Positions 40,690 through 48,395 of a stretch of 64,000 nucleotides of DNA are shown here, piece by piece. Numbering within the stretch: the first letter of the stretch is position 1; every line of letters starts with the position of its first letter. The notes under the pieces are model-generated. The model saw nothing but the letters and a program-made list of their open reading frames with translations, ran no database searches and was not told where the DNA came from. The position numbers and the translations under genes were made by a program. This DNA comes from Verrucolacustris sp044348085. GTDB lineage: Bacteria > Verrucomicrobiota > Verrucomicrobiia > Methylacidiphilales > Verrucolacustridaceae. The DNA lies in the NCBI GenBank assembly GCA_044348085.1, contig JBIKTM010000010.1:6569-70568 (forward strand). The letters run 5' to 3'.

Positions 40690-43182
40690 ATGAGGCTACC
40701 CTTAGGGATGGCCTCGCCACATAAACCTGAACTCCTGGCCCCAGCTGGAGACTGGGATTGCCTAAAGGCTGCCGTTACCGCCGGTGCCGATGCCGTCTAC
40801 TTCGGCCTCCCCGCGTTCAATGCCCGTCTCCGAGCCGAAAATTTCACTGAAGCCGATCTTCCCCTTGTCATGGATTACCTTCATGCCCGTGGTCGTCGCG
40901 GATACCTCACGCTTAATGTACTGATCTTTCCCTCTGAACTCGCCGAAGCCGAACGACTCCTTCGCTGGGTCGGAGAATCCAAGGTGGATGCAATCATCGT
41001 TCAGGATCTCGGCCTGGTCCGATTGGCCCGGGAGGTCTGCCCGCATGTGGAGATTCATGCTTCCACCCAGATGACTCTCACCTCTCCTGAAGGGGTAGCC
41101 TTCGCCCGTCGCCAAGGCATCTCCCTCGCCGTTCTTGCTCGAGAACTCTCTTTGCGCGAACTCGCCAAATTCCCATCCCCCACAGAAGCCTCGGGCCTTC
41201 CCTTGGAAGTTTTTGTCCACGGAGCCCTCTGCGTCGCCTATTCGGGCCAGTGCCTCACCAGTGAAGTCCTCGGTCGCCGAAGCGCCAACCGCGGGGAGTG
41301 CGCCCAAGCCTGTCGCCTTCCGTATGGTCTTGAGGTCGATGGAGAACCCAAAGACCTCGGAGACCGAGCCTATCTTTTATCCCCCCAAGATCTCGCCGCG
41401 GTGGATGAGATTACCGAGTTAATCAAACTCGGACTTCACTCTTTCAAGATCGAAGGACGACTCAAATCTCCCGACTACATTACAGCCGTCACCTCAGTCT
41501 ATCGCAAGGCCATCGATCGGGCTTTAGGCAGTCACCCCGCCCCCGCCTCCAAGGAAGATAAATACCGACTGGAAATGACATTCAGCCGGGGCCTTTTCTC
41601 CGGCTGGTTTCATGGCGTCGACCATCAGCAACTCGTCCACGCTCGCTTTGGGAAAAAGCGCGGCCCCTTTGCGGGGAAAATCGCACGGACTGGACCCGAC
41701 TGGATCGAGCTTGAGGAAATGCTCACCCCACTTCATCCGGGCGACGGAGTCGTCATCGATCGTGGTTCCGATACCGAGAACGAACCTGGTGGATTCCTTT
41801 TCGGTGTTCATGGGAACCGAATCAGCTTCCGGCACGGATCGCTTCCTCCTCATTCCACCCGACCAGGCGACCGAGTCTGGAAAACCAAGGATCCACAACT
41901 GGAAAAGCAGTTAAAAGCTGAACGCTCTAAGGAAGCTCCAACTAAGACCACTCCGTTGCATTTGAAAATATCCGGTCAGGCAGGGCAACCTCTTCAAATT
42001 CATGCCTTAACTGGAAACCAAGAGGTTAAGTTATCGTCCACCATCCCACTTGCGGCAGCCCGCAACCGACCTCTGACACCTGAGTCCCTCCGGGATCAAT
42101 TAAGTCGGCTGGGCGGAACGCCGTTTCATCTCGGCGACCTTGCAATCGACCTTCCCCAACCCGTGATTCTGCCTGTCTCGGAACTCAACCGCCTCCGTCG
42201 CGAACTTGTCACCCGCCTATCTGCCACGGCTCTATTATCCCACAATCCCGGGAATGTGGGACAATCGGTCGGGCCGACTTTACCGCACCTTCTTGCCCCC
42301 ATCACCGCCAAGCAGACATTTCGACATTCTGCAGAAAGTCGAAATAACGCAGCGGAGGCGAAGATTTCGGTTCTGTGCCGCGATCCAGCCCAAGCTGAGG
42401 CTTTGCTCCCCGAAAATCCCGATCTCCTCTATCTCGATTTTGAAGATCTCCGCCGTTTCAGCCCCACCGTCGAAGCCATTCGTCAAAAATCAAAGGTTCC
42501 CGTCTACCTCGCCACTCCCCGAATTCAAAAAGCTGGAGAGACCGGATTTTTCCGCCTAATCGAGAACGCCAAACCCGATGGAGTCCTCATCCGCAACCTT
42601 GGCGCTCTCGACTACTTCCGATCTGCCAAACTCCCAATGATCGGCGACTTCTCCCTCAACGTGGCGAATGCCCTCTCCGCCGATCTTTTCATCTCCGAAG
42701 GGCTGGAACGTCTCACACCTAGCTACGATCTCGATATCACCCAGCTCCTTGAACTTCTTCGCACAGCTCCACCTTGTTGGTTCGAACTGACCCTTCACCA
42801 GCACATCCCAATGTTTCATATGGAACACTGTGTCTTCGCCGCTTTTCTATCCCAAGGCAAAGACCATCTCACCTGTGGCCGTCCATGCGACCATCACCGA
42901 ATCGCCGCCCGCGATCGCGTCGGGGAATCTCATCCCATTCGCGCTGATGTCGGTTGCCGCAATACCGTATTTAACTCCCGCCCCCAATCTGGCGCCTCCC
43001 ACCTGCCCCAACTCCTTGCCACAGGCCTGCGCCACTTCCGCCTTGAGCTGCTGGATGAATCTCCTGAACAAGCCGTCCGCTTGCTCCACTCGTATCGCGA
43101 AGCCCTAGCTGGCCACACAGATCCCAGCCACCTCGCCCGCTCCCTCGGTGCCCGCGACCAGTTGGGTGTCCTTGCTGGCTAA
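40690..43182 (+). CDS. long U32 family protein (RlhA/TrhP-type)
   Basis: An 830-residue U32 'peptidase' family protein. The N-terminal part has PELLAPAGDWDCLKAAVTAGADAVYFG, IHASTQMTL and the cysteine region LCVAYSGQC...RGECAQACRLPY, typical of the tRNA/rRNA hydroxylation proteins TrhP and RlhA. A barrel-like middle region follows, then a C-terminal half with MEHCVFAAFLSQGKDHLTCGRPCDHHR and ADVGCRNTVFN. The length fits the long U32 group rather than the 450-residue TrhP. RNA hydroxylation is the best guess. The linker around residues 517-552 is encoded by back-to-back palindromes. An alternative ATG is six codons in (40708). Confidence 0.88.
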   Translation: MRLPLGMASPHKPELLAPAGDWDCLKAAVTAGADAVYFGLPAFNARLRAENFTEADLPLVMDYLHARGRRGYLTLNVLIFPSELAEAERLLRWVGESKVDAIIVQDLGLVRLAREVCPHVEIHASTQMTLTSPEGVAFARRQGISLAVLARELSLRELAKFPSPTEASGLPLEVFVHGALCVAYSGQCLTSEVLGRRSANRGECAQACRLPYGLEVDGEPKDLGDRAYLLSPQDLAAVDEITELIKLGLHSFKIEGRLKSPDYITAVTSVYRKAIDRALGSHPAPASKEDKYRLEMTFSRGLFSGWFHGVDHQQLVHARFGKKRGPFAGKIARTGPDWIELEEMLTPLHPGDGVVIDRGSDTENEPGGFLFGVHGNRISFRHGSLPPHSTRPGDRVWKTKDPQLEKQLKAERSKEAPTKTTPLHLKISGQAGQPLQIHALTGNQEVKLSSTIPLAAARNRPLTPESLRDQLSRLGGTPFHLGDLAIDLPQPVILPVSELNRLRRELVTRLSATALLSHNPGNVGQSVGPTLPHLLAPITAKQTFRHSAESRNNAAEAKISVLCRDPAQAEALLPENPDLLYLDFEDLRRFSPTVEAIRQKSKVPVYLATPRIQKAGETGFFRLIENAKPDGVLIRNLGALDYFRSAKLPMIGDFSLNVANALSADLFISEGLERLTPSYDLDITQLLELLRTAPPCWFELTLHQHIPMFHMEHCVFAAFLSQGKDHLTCGRPCDHHRIAARDRVGESHPIRADVGCRNTVFNSRPQSGASHLPQLLATGLRHFRLELLDESPEQAVRLLHSYREALAGHTDPSHLARSLGARDQLGVLAG
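42238..42344. repeat. cluster of palindromes inside the U32 gene
   Basis: Three inverted repeats in about 107 bases. First, 42238-42261: arms TCCCACA / TGTGGGA around the palindromic core TCCCGGGA. Second, 42268-42278: GTCGG / CCGAC around one G. Third, 42319-42344: arms TTTCGAC / GTCGAAA around the palindromic core TTCTGCAGAA. In the first and third, a single A:A mismatch separates arm from core on each side. All three lie within the coding frame, which stays open through them. Confidence 0.7.
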
Positions 43183-43206
43183 ACTTTAGCCTGCCTCAGA
43201 TACAAA

Positions 43207-44652
43207 TTAGCCTTTCGCGAAACCGGCTTTTCCATCGAAGTTGTAAAGACCTTCCGTCTTCACAAACTCCACCCCGGCTTGCGTGACCCGCTCCAAAAGC
43301 TTCACCACCGCAGTGTGTGAAACCGACCCCTTCCCCTCGGGCAGCTGAAACCGACAGGCAGTTGAATCGACTGTAAAAGTCTCCTTATGCCCACCCGGCC
43401 AGACCTTCATCCCGCGATTCGAAAGGGATTCCAGCTTCAGCCCGTCCCCAGCCAAAGGCTCCAGCTTCTTCGCCAGCTCCTCCATCGTCCCAGTCGGCCA
43501 ACAAACAAACACATCCACCCCCACCAACTCCCGCTTGGAAATTTCCCGCTTATACGGAGGCCGAGTCGTCAAAGGACGTGTGCTCGCCTTGCTGTAATCC
43601 ACCGCCTTCAGGTGGCTCGGCTTCTGCCCAATCCGTGCCACTACCGCAGCAGCAAACTCCTTGGTTCCCACCTTCTCCTTACTGACCCCTTCCTTGAAAA
43701 TGTCATAAGTGTGCACCCCATCCTCAATCGTCTTGAGCCACGCATTGTGCACCTTCTCCGCCACATCCGCCTGACCGATATGGACGAGCATCTGAACGGC
43801 ACCGAGAAATAGGCCCGAGGGGTTGGCCAGATTCTGACCCGCCCGCCGTGGAGCCGATCCGTGGATCGCCTCAAACATGGCGCAACCGTCCCCAATGTTG
43901 GCCGAACCTGCCAACCCGACCGACCCCGCAATCTGCGCCGCTACGTCGGAAAGAATGTCCCCGTACAGATTCGGCATCACGATGACATCGAAAGCCTCAG
44001 GAGTATCGGCCAACTTCGCCGCCCCGATATCCACAATCCAGTGCTCTTTTTCGATATCCGCGTACTCCGCCCCGATTTCGTCAAACACCTTGTGAAAGAG
44101 ACCATCAGTCATCTTCATGATGTTGTCCTTAATAAAGCAGGTCACCTTCTTCCGCCCGTAAGCCCGGGCATATTCAAACGCATACCGAACGATCTTCTCG
44201 CAACCCGGTCGGCTGATCAGTTTTAGACACTGCATCACATCATGCGTCTGCCGGTGCTCGATCCCCGAATAGGTGTCTTCCTCGTTCTCCCGAACAATGA
44301 CCACATCCATCCCCGGATGCTTCGTCCGAATATAAGGCGCATAAGCAATGCAGGGCCGGATATTGGCATAAAGTCCGAAAGCCTTGCGCGTGGTAACATT
44401 CAAGCTCTTGTAACCGCCGCCTTGCGGTGTAGTGATCGGCGCTTTTAAAAACACTTTTGTCCTGCGCAAAGAGTCCCAGGCCGAAGGCTCAATCCCGGCG
44501 GTGTTCCCCCTCAGATAAACTTTCTCCCCAATCTCGATCTCCTCGATATCCAGTCGGGCTCCCCCCCCCTTCAAGATCGCCAACGTGGCTTCCATGATTT
44601 CCGGTCCAATGCCGTCCCCGCGGGCGACTGTGATAGGTGTGTTTTTCGACAT
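43207..44652 (-). CDS. icd: NADP-type isocitrate dehydrogenase, long form
   Basis: Oxidatively decarboxylates isocitrate in the TCA cycle. I start at ATG 44652 (MSKNTPITVARGDGIGPEI), giving 481 residues; the frame upstream is open but unlikely. The catalytic region has TTPQGGGYKSLNVTTRK (substrate Ser/Asn/Arg), NEEDTYSGIEH, KDNIMKMTDG and NLYGDILSDVAAQIAG, followed by EAIHGSAPRRAGQNLANPSG. A C-terminal extension of about 140 residues (KRELVGVDVFVCWPTGTMEEL onward) is characteristic of the Thermus/Rickettsia-like subfamily. Cofactor choice (NADP versus NAD) is assumed. It converges on the U32 gene. Confidence 0.94.
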   Translation of the reverse strand: MSKNTPITVARGDGIGPEIMEATLAILKGGGARLDIEEIEIGEKVYLRGNTAGIEPSAWDSLRRTKVFLKAPITTPQGGGYKSLNVTTRKAFGLYANIRPCIAYAPYIRTKHPGMDVVIVRENEEDTYSGIEHRQTHDVMQCLKLISRPGCEKIVRYAFEYARAYGRKKVTCFIKDNIMKMTDGLFHKVFDEIGAEYADIEKEHWIVDIGAAKLADTPEAFDVIVMPNLYGDILSDVAAQIAGSVGLAGSANIGDGCAMFEAIHGSAPRRAGQNLANPSGLFLGAVQMLVHIGQADVAEKVHNAWLKTIEDGVHTYDIFKEGVSKEKVGTKEFAAAVVARIGQKPSHLKAVDYSKASTRPLTTRPPYKREISKRELVGVDVFVCWPTGTMEELAKKLEPLAGDGLKLESLSNRGMKVWPGGHKETFTVDSTACRFQLPEGKGSVSHTAVVKLLERVTQAGVEFVKTEGLYNFDGKAGFAKG

Positions 44653-44739
44653 AAGACGTAAAGAATTGCGTTTCAGTATCCTTCGGTCAACGCCAAACCC
44701 CTCGCTTGAGCCTGCCCCAAAGAAAAGTAGCATTACCCC

Positions 44740-45432
44740 ATGCGACTTATGCCGATCTTATGCTGCCTGAGTCTGTTCAGCCTCCCCTTGCAGGCGAACG
44801 ATATTGTCCTGATTTCTGGCGGCCCTGCCCTTCGCTCTTTTGAGAAATACAAGAAGGCGTCCCATGACAAATATTGGGGCAACTTCATCGATTCGGCCCT
44901 GACCCGTGCCGAGGAACTAAAAAAGGATCTCAAGGCCGAAGACAAGATCGTCTGGCTGGTCTTCCGCCCAAGTTATGTGAGTCGAACCACCGAGGATCAG
45001 ACCGACTACCTTAAGATCATCGAAGAGCGCAGCGCGAAAATCGGTCTTTCTCCAATCTTTTTTGACAACAAGAACCAGCTTTTCACTCTCCTCCGCCGGG
45101 ACGGATCAAAGGAGAGGCCTAAGATTTGTAGGCTCGAATACTTTGGCCACTCCAACAAGAAGTGCTGGATGTTCGATTACAGTAATCGAGTGGACGGCGG
45201 AGCCCTCGAGCCCCTCGTGGTCCATGTCGATGATCTCCAAAAGATCTCAGGATCAAGCTTCACTTTAGACGCGGAATGCGTCAGCTACGGGTGCCATTCA
45301 GGCGAGGAGTTCTCGCAGCGATGGAGGATGATTGTGGGAAGACCTATGGTGGGGGCAGTCGGTAAAACCGACTATAGTGACGGCGGGATGCCGAAACTCT
45401 CGACAGGCAAGGATGGGTCATGGGTTTACTGA
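44740..45432 (+). CDS. exported protein of unknown function, possible caspase-fold
   Basis: A 230-residue protein with a signal peptide (LMPILCCLSLFSLPLQA). I do not recognise the family. A hydrophobic strand leading into FGHS (His137) and a second leading into VSYGCHSGEE (Cys185), about 48 residues apart, follow the layout of the His-Cys dyad in clan CD (caspase-like) proteases; this is motif-level only. The early IVLISGGPAL could be the first strand of such a fold. It overlaps the next exported protein by 13 bases, suggesting they function together. It is divergent from icd. Confidence 0.65.
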   Translation: MRLMPILCCLSLFSLPLQANDIVLISGGPALRSFEKYKKASHDKYWGNFIDSALTRAEELKKDLKAEDKIVWLVFRPSYVSRTTEDQTDYLKIIEERSAKIGLSPIFFDNKNQLFTLLRRDGSKERPKICRLEYFGHSNKKCWMFDYSNRVDGGALEPLVVHVDDLQKISGSSFTLDAECVSYGCHSGEEFSQRWRMIVGRPMVGAVGKTDYSDGGMPKLSTGKDGSWVY

Positions 45433-46034
45433 TTCCGTTATTTGTATGGATCGCGATTCCAGCCGTCTGTCTGGCTCCCCCGCTTCCCACACGCTCTTCC
45501 GCAGACACAACTGAAGCCAATTCCGAAGCCACCACAACTCCCCCTGCAGATGAACCCCCAGAAACTAAGGACGATGAGGAGATACGAAAACCAGTTGAGG
45601 AAAAAGTTTTTCGCGCGACCCTTGCGGCCGCCCACACTCCTGCCAAGCATGGGGATACAAATGGAGAATCATGGATCGCCCAAAGAACTATGGTTGAGGA
45701 TTACTGTGGTTGGGGTTGGGTGAAAAAAGACAAGGAGTCCTGGCGGCAGGCCCGTTGGGTAGCCTTAGAGGGCACCCCCAGAACCTGCCCTCTGCCCCAT
45801 ACCTTCCTCCCTCGTCCCGTGGACGATAAAAACTACCAGTACCGATTCTTTGGAACCTTTGCCCCCTACCGTGCCTATGAGCCGCAAGCCGACATGTGGG
45901 TGGATGTGTTCATTCTGAAGGGTTTTATGAGCCTTGGCCCCGCCAAAGAGGAGATCCGCCGCCCCCCGCCCGCCCAGGCCAGTTCGGGGGTCAACCGATT
46001 TGCCGATCGAGCCCCGAATCTCCTGAAGCCTTGA
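45420..46034 (+). CDS. exported protein of unknown function
   Basis: A 204-residue protein with an N-terminal signal (LLIPLFVWIAIPAVCLA), an acidic Thr/Pro/Glu-rich linker to about residue 60, and a globular part containing YCGWGWVKKDKESWRQARW and NYQYRFFGTFAPYRAYEP. I do not recognise it. It begins 13 bases before the end of the preceding exported protein. It ends 33 bases before rpmG and might be co-transcribed with it. Confidence 0.6.
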   Translation: MGLLIPLFVWIAIPAVCLAPPLPTRSSADTTEANSEATTTPPADEPPETKDDEEIRKPVEEKVFRATLAAAHTPAKHGDTNGESWIAQRTMVEDYCGWGWVKKDKESWRQARWVALEGTPRTCPLPHTFLPRPVDDKNYQYRFFGTFAPYRAYEPQADMWVDVFILKGFMSLGPAKEEIRRPPPAQASSGVNRFADRAPNLLKP

Positions 46035-46067
46035 CCCAGACGCCCTTCTCGTTCATCCTTTTACCTT

Positions 46068-46232
46068 ATGCGTGAGCAGATCATTTTCGAATGCACAGAA
46101 GCACGGGCGGAGGGGAAACCCCCATCTCGTTACTTCGGCACCAAGAATAAGAAGCTTCAGAAGGACAGGATTGAATTGAAAAAGTTCAACCCCTTCCTGA
46201 AACGCTACACTCTCCACCGCGAGAAAAAATAA
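46068..46232 (+). CDS. rpmG: 50S ribosomal protein bL33
   Basis: A 54-residue ribosomal protein, easy to miss because of its size. It starts MREQIIFECTEAR and ends FGTKNKKLQKDRIELKKFNP then YTLHREKK, matching the L33 core (TKNKK...RLELKKF.P...). Only one cysteine is present, so this is the zinc-free C-minus form; the CxxC pairs of the C-plus form are absent. A short insertion (AEGKPPSRY) lies after the first strand. No Shine-Dalgarno is visible. It precedes a hairpin that probably ends its transcript. Confidence 0.93.
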   Translation: MREQIIFECTEARAEGKPPSRYFGTKNKKLQKDRIELKKFNPFLKRYTLHREKK

Positions 46233-46239
46233 TCTCCGC

Positions 46240-47526
46240 TTACGGGCCTTCGGTTGGCCCCTTCTTTGTTCCAACGGGAACCAGCACCGCCTCTTCCATA
46301 CCATGAATCAACTTTTTGTCGGTCGGGCATAACGTCGCCAAAGCCCCCTTCAACTCCACCTTTTCGCCCGTAACCAAATAGTAGGGGCAAAGCCTCAACC
46401 TCCACTTCCCCTCGATCGTTTCACCCCGCTCTTCACTCCAAACAGGATGAGTTACCGAAAGAGGATGGGCGAATTTCTGTAAAAGATGCGGTTGTTGCGA
46501 CCACTCACCCAATGCCCGCCGGACCTCATGAACCCAATGCTCTTTTGGATGATCACTTCCAAGAAAGACACCTTTTGAGCCCCAAGCTCGTGGGGAGAAG
46601 CCACTGATCTTGACGACCAACTCCCTCGCTTTTTGACTGAACCCCTCCAACTCACTCCATGACTGAATTCCCAATTCAGGAAAGACTCCTTCCGGCGGAA
46701 GCTCCATCGGTCGTAACGGCCAAGCCCTGGGGACCAACCCCCTCAACTCCTTAAAATATCCCTCTCCCAGTTCCTTACGCCACCACTCCTCCAACGGCTT
46801 CATCCAAAAGAGCGCCCACCACAACTTCTCCTCCAAATACGCCTTGAGCGGAGCCTCCCACCTCACCCCATCCTCCTTGGAGTTACGAATTCCCTCGAAC
46901 CCCATCCAGTCGAACATTTCGAAAAACCGATAAGTAGCACCTTTCTTAGGACGATAGCTTTCCGCGTTCTGAACCCGAGCCTTCCCGACCAACCACTCCC
47001 ACTCGGGGCGATAATCACCCGCCTCCTCCGAGATCACCACCTCCCCATACTCGCCCAATATTTCCTCTCCGATCGACCTCATTCCCTTCGCTCCACCCAA
47101 GATCGAATGCCCCAACCTCGAATACTCTTCTTGAAGCCAGGCTGTTAAGCCGACACCACCAGGAACGGAATCGATCTCAGTCAAAGCCCAACCGCTCTCC
47201 GTTCGGATCAGGTCAGGTCGAATTAATCGTGGAAGAGCACCTTTTGCCTCGCATCCAACCCGAACTACCTCATCCGGTTTGCCGAGATCCAGCCACTCGG
47301 ACACCCACTTGGGTTCATCCCCCGCTACGCTCGCCCGATAAAGTTTGTCTGCCGCCCGCAGAAAAACTGCCAGTTTTTTCCCCAACCCCTCAAGCCATCG
47401 CACCTCTTCAGGATCCATCGTCCAGGGCTGATCCGACCACTTCCAATTCTTCCCTCGAAACAAACCAGTCGACGGAATCGATCGTTTCAAATCCTCAATT
47501 GCAGCTTGTCCTCTTAGCTCTTTCAC
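46240..47526 (-). CDS. unknown protein, possibly ATP-grasp-like
   Basis: A 428-residue cytoplasmic protein, rich in Trp and Glu. RPDLIRTESGWALTEIDSVPGGVGLTAWL resembles the 'RPD...L.E.N..PGG' region of circularly permuted ATP-grasp proteins, and LVVKISGFSPRAWGSKGVFLG resembles an ATP-grasp nucleotide-binding strand-loop. I cannot assign a substrate. The start overlaps the pdxA stop by 4 bases, placing it last in the minus-strand run from mfd. Its final codons coincide with the rpmG terminator. Confidence 0.6.
   Translation of the reverse strand: MKELRGQAAIEDLKRSIPSTGLFRGKNWKWSDQPWTMDPEEVRWLEGLGKKLAVFLRAADKLYRASVAGDEPKWVSEWLDLGKPDEVVRVGCEAKGALPRLIRPDLIRTESGWALTEIDSVPGGVGLTAWLQEEYSRLGHSILGGAKGMRSIGEEILGEYGEVVISEEAGDYRPEWEWLVGKARVQNAESYRPKKGATYRFFEMFDWMGFEGIRNSKEDGVRWEAPLKAYLEEKLWWALFWMKPLEEWWRKELGEGYFKELRGLVPRAWPLRPMELPPEGVFPELGIQSWSELEGFSQKARELVVKISGFSPRAWGSKGVFLGSDHPKEHWVHEVRRALGEWSQQPHLLQKFAHPLSVTHPVWSEERGETIEGKWRLRLCPYYLVTGEKVELKGALATLCPTDKKLIHGMEEAVLVPVGTKKGPTEGP
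46244..46272 (+). terminator. probable intrinsic terminator of rpmG
   Basis: GGGCC (46244-46248) pairs with GGCCC (46256-46260) around the loop TTCGGTT, followed by the T-rich stretch CTTCTTTGTT. It starts 12 bases after the rpmG stop and lies in the 3' coding end of the opposite ATP-grasp-like gene. The stem is short, so confidence is moderate. Confidence 0.45.
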
Positions 47527-48395
47527 TTCTGTTTCACCAAGCGCCTGGCCAAATGGACCGCCGCGAGAAAACTATCAGGTCGTGCCTTCCTTTTTCCTGC
47601 CAAAGCAAATGCCGTTCCGTGATCAGGGGAACATCGAACCACCGGCAATCCAGTCGTCACATTCACCGTTACATCGAAATCCAGTAACTTCGCCGGGATA
47701 AGACCCTGGTCGTGATATAAAGCCACCACTCCATCAAACTCCCCCTTCCAAGCCCTCCGAAATACCGCATCGGGACTCTCGGGCCCAGAGATCCGAAAAT
47801 TGGTTTTTCTCTTCAACTCTCGAATCGCCGGTTCCACAACTCCTATCTCTTCGTTGCCAAACTTTCCATTCTCTCCCGCATGAGGGTTCAATCCGCACAC
47901 GGCGATTCTTGGTCTGCGTACTCCCAGCTTCTTCAGGGTCTCCCCCAGATGCTTTGCCGATCTCACAATCTGCTCGGACCGAAGCTCCAGAACCGCTTTT
48001 CGCAACGAAATGTGTGTGCTCGCCAATGCGACCCGAAGACGAGGCCCAATCATTATCATGGTCACAGCATCAGGCTTCACTCCGAAAGCTTTTGCATAAA
48101 ACTCAGTCTGTCCTGGGAAATGAAATCCCACTTTCCCCAACCACTCCTTCGAAACCGGCCCATTGACCACAGCCTGAATCTCCCCAGATCGGAAAAGCCT
48201 CACACTCTCGGCCAAAGCTTCTTTGGCCAACTTCGCACCCGCCAAGGAGGGCTTGCCGGGGCGAGATTCCCCATGCCCAACTCTCCGAAGGGTTAGGGAT
48301 CGTCCGAGCTTTCTAAAAATGTGAGACGCCAACTCGGGACCTACCCCAGCAGGATCTCCCCATGTAATCCCGACCACTGGCTCCCTTTTTCTCAC
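47523..48395 (-). CDS. pdxA: 4-hydroxythreonine-4-phosphate dehydrogenase (shortened)
   Basis: Oxidises 4-phosphohydroxy-threonine in DXP-dependent vitamin B6 synthesis. I choose GTG 48395 (GTGA overlap with the upstream stop), giving 290 residues, about 40 fewer than E. coli PdxA; the loss lies between GDPAGVGPEL and NGPVSKEWL. Metal-binding His residues are visible in ASTHIS, LNPHAGENG and YHDQG, and CSPDHGTAF is present. The substrate-binding His of the usual GHTE motif is Gln here (FPGQTEFY, residue 96). The fold looks intact, but the changed residue and short N-terminus could mean altered substrate use. Confidence 0.88.
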   Translation of the reverse strand: MRKREPVVGITWGDPAGVGPELASHIFRKLGRSLTLRRVGHGESRPGKPSLAGAKLAKEALAESVRLFRSGEIQAVVNGPVSKEWLGKVGFHFPGQTEFYAKAFGVKPDAVTMIMIGPRLRVALASTHISLRKAVLELRSEQIVRSAKHLGETLKKLGVRRPRIAVCGLNPHAGENGKFGNEEIGVVEPAIRELKRKTNFRISGPESPDAVFRRAWKGEFDGVVALYHDQGLIPAKLLDFDVTVNVTTGLPVVRCSPDHGTAFALAGKRKARPDSFLAAVHLARRLVKQK

